From: Porticoccaceae bacterium
Lineage (GTDB): Bacteria; Pseudomonadota; Gammaproteobacteria; Pseudomonadales; Porticoccaceae
Reading direction: 5' to 3'
NCBI GenBank assembly: GCA_003491845.1
Contig: DNBN01000280.1
Coordinates: 1-18,083, forward strand
Length of the DNA: 18,083 nt
In this document: in pieces, positions 14,312-18,083 of the stretch
Position numbering within the stretch: position 1 is the stretch's first letter
How the letters are laid out: every line of letters starts with the position of its first letter
Made by a program: the position numbers and the translations under genes
Notes under the pieces: model-generated
The model's database searches: none
Told to the model about the DNA's origin: nothing
The model's input: only the letters and a program-made list of their open reading frames with translations

Positions 14312-14698
14312 CTACCACACACCTAACCAGGCAAGTAATGCTGTAACACCCATCAAAATAGCACCGGGCATTCTTAATAAAACTCTGTGCTTTCCTAAAC
14401 CAAGAACCACAAATAAAATTGAACCTAAAAGGTTAATGCTAATTATTGGATAAGCAGCTATAGCAAATTGTGGATTATAGGCTATGTATATCAAGGTTGA
14501 GGCGCTTATAAAAAGCACAATAGTAAATACGTGCCAAGAAACAAGACTTAAAGATTTCGTTAATGACTGCATGTCGCTATCATTTACATTTTTAGTGTAA
14601 ATTTTGCCACCAACCAATCCATGGAACACCATCCCAACTAAAGAAATAATCGCACCAGTCATCAGAAACCAATAATCCATTGCTGCCATTCCTTCCAC
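14312..14698 (-). CDS. Small four-helix membrane protein downstream of glmS
   Basis: This is a 128-residue integral membrane protein with four hydrophobic helices (about 8-28, 50-71, 78-98 and 108-126). Histidines occur near the first helix (VFHGLVGG), in SWHVFTIV and in LGKHRVLL. I do not recognise the family. The start is GTG 14698, supported by AAGGAG six bases upstream. Later ATGs at codons 4 and 7 are less well placed. The gene begins 30 bases after the glmS stop on the same strand, so it is probably the last gene of the glmUS transcript. No functional connection to aminosugar synthesis is evident. Confidence 0.78.
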   Translation of the reverse strand: MEGMAAMDYWFLMTGAIISLVGMVFHGLVGGKIYTKNVNDSDMQSLTKSLSLVSWHVFTIVLFISASTLIYIAYNPQFAIAAYPIISINLLGSILFVVLGLGKHRVLLRMPGAILMGVTALLAWLGVW

Positions 14699-14728
14699 AA
14701 TTGTCTCCTTTTAATTCACCCTTCAAAC

Positions 14729-16558
14729 CTACTCCACAGTAACGGACTTGGCTAAGTTCCTTGGCTGATCAACATCTGTTCCTTTTAGAACAGCCACATG
14801 ATATGACAACATTTGTAATGGTAAGGTATAAATAATTGGTTCAAGACTTTTAGGGACCGGCGGCATATCAATCACTGTAATACCAGGCTCACTAGTGAAA
14901 TTAGCGTTACAGTCTGCAAAAACAAATAGCTCGCCGCCTCTAGCACGGACTTCATGAAGATTAGATTTTAATTTATCTAAAAGGTCATTATTGGGTGCTA
15001 CCGTTACCACTGGCATATCTTCGTCTACCAATGCAAGAGGACCATGCTTTAACTCGCCAGAAGGGTATGCTTCAGCATGAATGTAAGAAATCTCTTTAAG
15101 TTTCAACGCACCCTCAAGCGCAATAGGGTATTGTTCCCCTCGGCCTAAAAATAGCGCATGATGCTTACTGGCAAAGGCTTCAGAGGTTTTTTCAATCACG
15201 GTATCCAATGCAAAAACCCTTTTGCAAAGCTCTGGCAATCGATGCAGATTTTCAACCATTTCTTTTTCCTGCGCTCTATCAAGGCCAGTATGTCGGCCCA
15301 AAGATAGAGTAAATAGCTGTAATGCAACCAGCTGCGTAGTAAATGCCTTAGTAGACGCCACGCCTATTTCAGGACCAGCCATCGTCATCAAAGAAATATC
15401 TGATTCACGAACCAAAGAACTGTTCGCGACATTGCAAATAGCTAAAAAACCCAGATAGCCGCTTTCTTTAGCTATACGCAACGCCGCTAAAGTATCTGCC
15501 GTCTCACCAGACTGCGAAATAGTCACAAATAAAGATCCATCTGGCACTGCTACTTTGCGGTATCTATATTCACTTGCAACTTCAACCTGACAAGGGATAC
15601 CCGTCAGATCTTCTAGCCAATATTTGGCGACTAACCCAGAATGAAAACTGGTGCCACAGGCAATTATGTGAATGTTTTTGGTTTGCGCAAAGAGGCGTTC
15701 CGCTTGATACCCAAAAATAGCCTCATGAATGTGATCATCAGCAATACGTCCAGCAGTAGTATTTCCCAGTACGGTTGCTTGTTCGAACATTTCTTTTTGC
15801 ATGAAATGCCGATATATTCCTTTATCTGCCTGATGATCAACGTCTTTAATCTGGTGCTCTTCACGTTTAGCAATTGCACCTTTACCGTTATATACGGTAT
15901 AACCATCACTGCGCAGTTCAACCATGTCACCTTCTTCAAGGTAAACAAATTTGTCAGTTACCTGACGAAGCGCCATTTGGTCAGACGCAATAAAATTCTC
16001 ATCTATACCAACTCCAACGACCAATGGACTGCCGCTACGAGCGCCAATAAGTAGTTGCGGTTCGTCTTGGGACATAACGCCTAAGGCATAGGCGCCTTCG
16101 AGACGCTTAATAGTACTAGTGACAGCACCGCGTAGATCTTCGCCCTTAGTTAAATAAAAATGTACCAAATGAGCAATGACTTCCGTATCAGTCTCAGACA
16201 CAATGGTGTATCCAGATCCACGTAATTCCTCACGTAACAAGTCATGATTTTCGATAATGCCATTATGTACTACTGAAACGCCAGCAGAGATATGGGGATG
16301 AGAATTAAGACTATTAGGTTGTCCATGGGTAGCCCAGCGAGTATGGGCTATACCACTATTGCCAGATAGGGGATCTGCGTTGCACAGGTCTTGGAGATCA
16401 GCCACCTTACCAACAGTTTTACGCGTTTTTAGGCTCTGAGCCGCATCCAAAATAGACAAACCAGCTGAATCATAACCTCTGTACTCTAGGCGACTAAGAC
16501 CTTCTATTAAAATTTTATAGACGTTTCTTTGACTAACAGCACCAACAATTCCACACAT
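14729..16558 (-). CDS. glmS: Glutamine-fructose-6-phosphate aminotransferase
   Basis: This cytoplasmic enzyme makes glucosamine-6-phosphate from fructose-6-phosphate and glutamine, the first committed step to UDP-GlcNAc, peptidoglycan and lipopolysaccharide. The 609-residue length matches E. coli GlmS. MCGIVG supplies the N-terminal Cys nucleophile of the glutaminase domain (about 1-220, with RGYDSAG, HTRWATHG and HNGIIENHD). Two SIS domains follow, with CGTSFHSGL and ISQSGETADT in the first and GRGEQYPIALEGALKLKEISY in the second. The C-terminus DQPRNLAKSVTVE is canonical. The ATG lies three bases after the glmU stop, and AGGGA about ten bases upstream overlaps the end of glmU. No glmS ribozyme is possible in this tight gap, as expected for a proteobacterium. 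Confidence 0.98.
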   Translation of the reverse strand: MCGIVGAVSQRNVYKILIEGLSRLEYRGYDSAGLSILDAAQSLKTRKTVGKVADLQDLCNADPLSGNSGIAHTRWATHGQPNSLNSHPHISAGVSVVHNGIIENHDLLREELRGSGYTIVSETDTEVIAHLVHFYLTKGEDLRGAVTSTIKRLEGAYALGVMSQDEPQLLIGARSGSPLVVGVGIDENFIASDQMALRQVTDKFVYLEEGDMVELRSDGYTVYNGKGAIAKREEHQIKDVDHQADKGIYRHFMQKEMFEQATVLGNTTAGRIADDHIHEAIFGYQAERLFAQTKNIHIIACGTSFHSGLVAKYWLEDLTGIPCQVEVASEYRYRKVAVPDGSLFVTISQSGETADTLAALRIAKESGYLGFLAICNVANSSLVRESDISLMTMAGPEIGVASTKAFTTQLVALQLFTLSLGRHTGLDRAQEKEMVENLHRLPELCKRVFALDTVIEKTSEAFASKHHALFLGRGEQYPIALEGALKLKEISYIHAEAYPSGELKHGPLALVDEDMPVVTVAPNNDLLDKLKSNLHEVRARGGELFVFADCNANFTSEPGITVIDMPPVPKSLEPIIYTLPLQMLSYHVAVLKGTDVDQPRNLAKSVTVE

Positions 16559-16561
16559 AGA

Positions 16562-17938
16562 TCATTTGTCCCTATTATTTTTCACTGGCCGTCTCCAGCC
16601 GTCAATATTTCGTTGTTTAGCGCGCCCAACTGCCAAGCTATCTGCAGGCACTGCTGTGGTAACGGTAGAGCCTGCTGCAACAAAACCACCTTGATTGATT
16701 TGAATAGGTGCAACCAAAGTACTATTTGAGCCGACAAAGACGCCATCGCCAAGAAGCGTTTTGTGCTTATTTACACCATCGTAATTACACGTAATCGTCC
16801 CTGCACCTATATTCACATTTTCACCCAGCTGTGCATCTCCAACATAGCTTAGATGATTTATCTTACTACCATCACCGACAATAACTTTTTTTGTTTCAAC
16901 AAAGTTACCTACCTTTGCGTTACACCCTAGCGTCGTGCCTGGTCGCAGTCTTGCAAAAGGACCAACAATCGACTGATCTCCAACAACGGACTCCTCAATG
17001 ATAGTGTTTGCTTTGATCTGGGCACCATCACCGATACTGCTATTGATAATGCAACAATTTGGCCCGATAGTAACATTGTTTCCAATAGTCACGGTACCTT
17101 CAAAAATACAATTAATATCAATAAAATTATCAGTTCCAGCAACCAATTCTCCACGCACATCAAAGCGAGCTGGATCAGCCAGAGTAGTGCCCGATTCCAT
17201 TAACCTTAATGCTCGCTGACGCTGGAAAGTTCTCTCTAACTGACTTAGTTGCAGACGACTATTAACGCCCTCTACCTCTGCAGCAGTTTCAGGATTAACG
17301 CTTAATACAGCAACATCCGCCTGAACTGCCAAGGCAATCAAGTCGGTTAAATAATATTCACCTTGCGCATTATTATTGTCAATCTTTGGCAACCATTGGC
17401 GCAATTGTTTAGCCGATAAGGCTAAGACACCAGTGTTAACTTCATTAATAGTAAGTTGCTCACTAGACGCGTCTTTTTGCTCAACAATTGAGGTAATGGC
17501 ACCAGTAGAATTTCTAACAATACGACCATAACCCTGAGGATCATCCAAAGTTATAGTTAGCAGGCCAATGCTTTTATCACCCACCACTTGCAATAACCTT
17601 TTGATAGTAGCAGGGCGAATTAAAGGAACATCACCGTATAAAACGACCACCACCGCATCATCACAGAGCGCTGGAAGTGCCATCTGAACGGCATGAGCAG
17701 TGCCTAATTGCTCTTTTTGTTGGACAAATAACGTATTAACATCATCAAATTGTTCTTCCACTAAAGGTGCGCCATGGCCAGTGACGATTATTTTTTTAGA
17801 TTCACCCAAGGCGTCAACAGCCGTCACTACATGTTGCAACATCGAACGACCAGCTAATCTGTGTAAAACCTTCGGCTTTGCTGAGCGCATGCGCGTACCT
17901 TTGCCTGCGGCGAGAATAACGTAATTTATAGTGGTCAT
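16562..17938 (-). CDS. glmU: Bifunctional GlcNAc-1-P uridyltransferase / GlcN-1-P acetyltransferase
   Basis: This cytoplasmic enzyme performs the last two steps to UDP-GlcNAc. The N-terminal uridyltransferase domain has LAAGKGTRM (residues 9-17), KPKVLH and VVLYGDVPLI. The C-terminal left-handed beta-helix acetyltransferase has hexapeptide repeats, GNFVETKK, LSYVGDAQLGENVNIGAGTITCNYDG and GSNSTLVAPI. I chose ATG 17938, giving 458 residues, close to the E. coli length. An in-frame TTG at 18004 would add 22 residues without family support and coincides with the predicted -35 element. No strong Shine-Dalgarno sequence precedes the ATG. glmS follows three bases downstream, so the pair is an operon supplying cell-wall precursor. 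Confidence 0.97.
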   Translation of the reverse strand: MTTINYVILAAGKGTRMRSAKPKVLHRLAGRSMLQHVVTAVDALGESKKIIVTGHGAPLVEEQFDDVNTLFVQQKEQLGTAHAVQMALPALCDDAVVVVLYGDVPLIRPATIKRLLQVVGDKSIGLLTITLDDPQGYGRIVRNSTGAITSIVEQKDASSEQLTINEVNTGVLALSAKQLRQWLPKIDNNNAQGEYYLTDLIALAVQADVAVLSVNPETAAEVEGVNSRLQLSQLERTFQRQRALRLMESGTTLADPARFDVRGELVAGTDNFIDINCIFEGTVTIGNNVTIGPNCCIINSSIGDGAQIKANTIIEESVVGDQSIVGPFARLRPGTTLGCNAKVGNFVETKKVIVGDGSKINHLSYVGDAQLGENVNIGAGTITCNYDGVNKHKTLLGDGVFVGSNSTLVAPIQINQGGFVAAGSTVTTAVPADSLAVGRAKQRNIDGWRRPVKNNRDK

Positions 17939-17975
17939 AGATTTTTTTACCAGAGGCCCTTTATGTTTAAGAGTC

Positions 17976-18004
17976 AAGATACGTGGGTTGATCCAATAAC
18001 TCAA
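17976..18004 (-). promoter_or_regulatory. Predicted promoter of the glmU-glmS operon
   Basis: On the minus strand TTGAGT (17999-18004) and TATCTT (17976-17981) are separated by 17 bases. The start would be near 17969, about 30 bases before the glmU ATG. Each hexamer matches four of six consensus bases. Its place just after the terminator at the window edge makes a promoter here necessary. Confidence 0.5.
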
Positions 18005-18050
18005 GGTTAGCCAGATAATCGAGTTGTGAGGCGTTAAATATAATTATTTA

Positions 18051-18080
18051 ACAAAAAAAAGAGCGGGTAAACCGCTCTTT
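18051..18080 (-). terminator. Rho-independent terminator of an upstream minus-strand gene
   Basis: Perfect 9-bp arms AAAGAGCGG (18058-18066) and CCGCTCTTT (18072-18080) surround a five-base loop. Read on the minus strand, the hairpin is followed by eight T residues. It would end a minus-strand transcript coming from beyond the right edge. In many gammaproteobacteria that neighbour of glmU is atpC, but it is not in view. Confidence 0.85.
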
Positions 18081-18083
18081 CTG

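Noticed and set aside
15641..16054. 137-codon open frame on the plus strand inside glmS
   Set aside because: It lies entirely antisense to the conserved glmS coding sequence and resembles no protein. The same holds for the other long opposite-strand frames in glmS, glmU and the receptor gene.
16559..16561. glmS ribozyme upstream of glmS
   Set aside because: Only three bases separate glmU from glmS, and the ribozyme class is typical of Gram-positive bacteria.
17939..18004. N-terminal extension of glmU from TTG 18004
   Set aside because: The extra 22 residues have no family support, and the TTG lies in the predicted -35 element.
1..18083. CRISPR arrays, insertion sequences, tRNA genes or prophage
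   Set aside because: No regularly spaced direct repeats, transposase or integrase motifs, or tRNA-like folds were seen on reading both strands.

Overview
The window is an 18 kb piece of a moderately AT-rich bacterial chromosome. Gene content suggests a Gram-negative gammaproteobacterium, probably marine or aquatic. The supporting evidence is a TonB-dependent outer-membrane receptor, a periplasmic-binding-protein ABC importer, a canonical Fur box, and a glmU-glmS pair preceded by the terminator of an upstream gene. The taxonomic placement is inference. No rRNA, tRNA, CRISPR array, insertion sequence or phage gene is visible. Coding density is high and most genes lie in short, overlapping transcription units.

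Positions 1-5704 form a heme-iron acquisition island. A heme/hemoglobin-type TonB-dependent receptor (minus strand, C-terminus cut by the window edge) is divergent from hmuT-hmuU-hmuV (periplasmic heme-binding protein, permease, ATPase) and a HugZ-type heme-degradation protein. A near-perfect Fur box sits between the two divergent promoters. The best hmuT promoter would start transcription on the A of the ATG, and none of the four plus-strand genes has a visible Shine-Dalgarno sequence. The expected flow is outer-membrane uptake, periplasmic capture, inner-membrane import, then iron release from heme in the cytoplasm.

Positions 5679-8384 (minus strand) hold three genes: a haloalkane-dehalogenase-like hydrolase, a small unrecognised membrane protein and an exported PQQ-dependent sugar dehydrogenase. 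The last converges on hugZ, and their 3' ends overlap by 26 bp. A 35-bp near-perfect palindrome covers the predicted -10 element of the dehalogenase promoter and looks like a repressor operator.

Positions 8476-10982 (minus strand) encode a two-gene lipid-linked sugar pathway. It consists of a polyprenyl-phosphate mannose synthase-like GT2-GtrA fusion and a protein O-mannosyltransferase (PMT/GT39) with the full set of PMT motifs. This suggests protein O-mannosylation, which is unusual in Gram-negative bacteria. A divergently placed gene at 11242-12360 encodes an exported zinc hydrolase of the aspartoacylase/succinylglutamate desuccinylase family.

Positions 12361-12676 are non-coding and rich in inverted repeats, including a nested two-step inverted repeat and a perfect 10-bp hairpin. 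Next come two coupled minus-strand membrane-protein genes, an unrecognised 7-TM-like protein and an ABA4-like (DUF4281) protein, followed by about 360 bp with no recognised feature.

Positions 14312-18004 (minus strand) contain glmU, glmS and a small membrane protein gene, probably one operon for UDP-GlcNAc synthesis. A rho-independent terminator at the right edge separates it from an unseen upstream gene.
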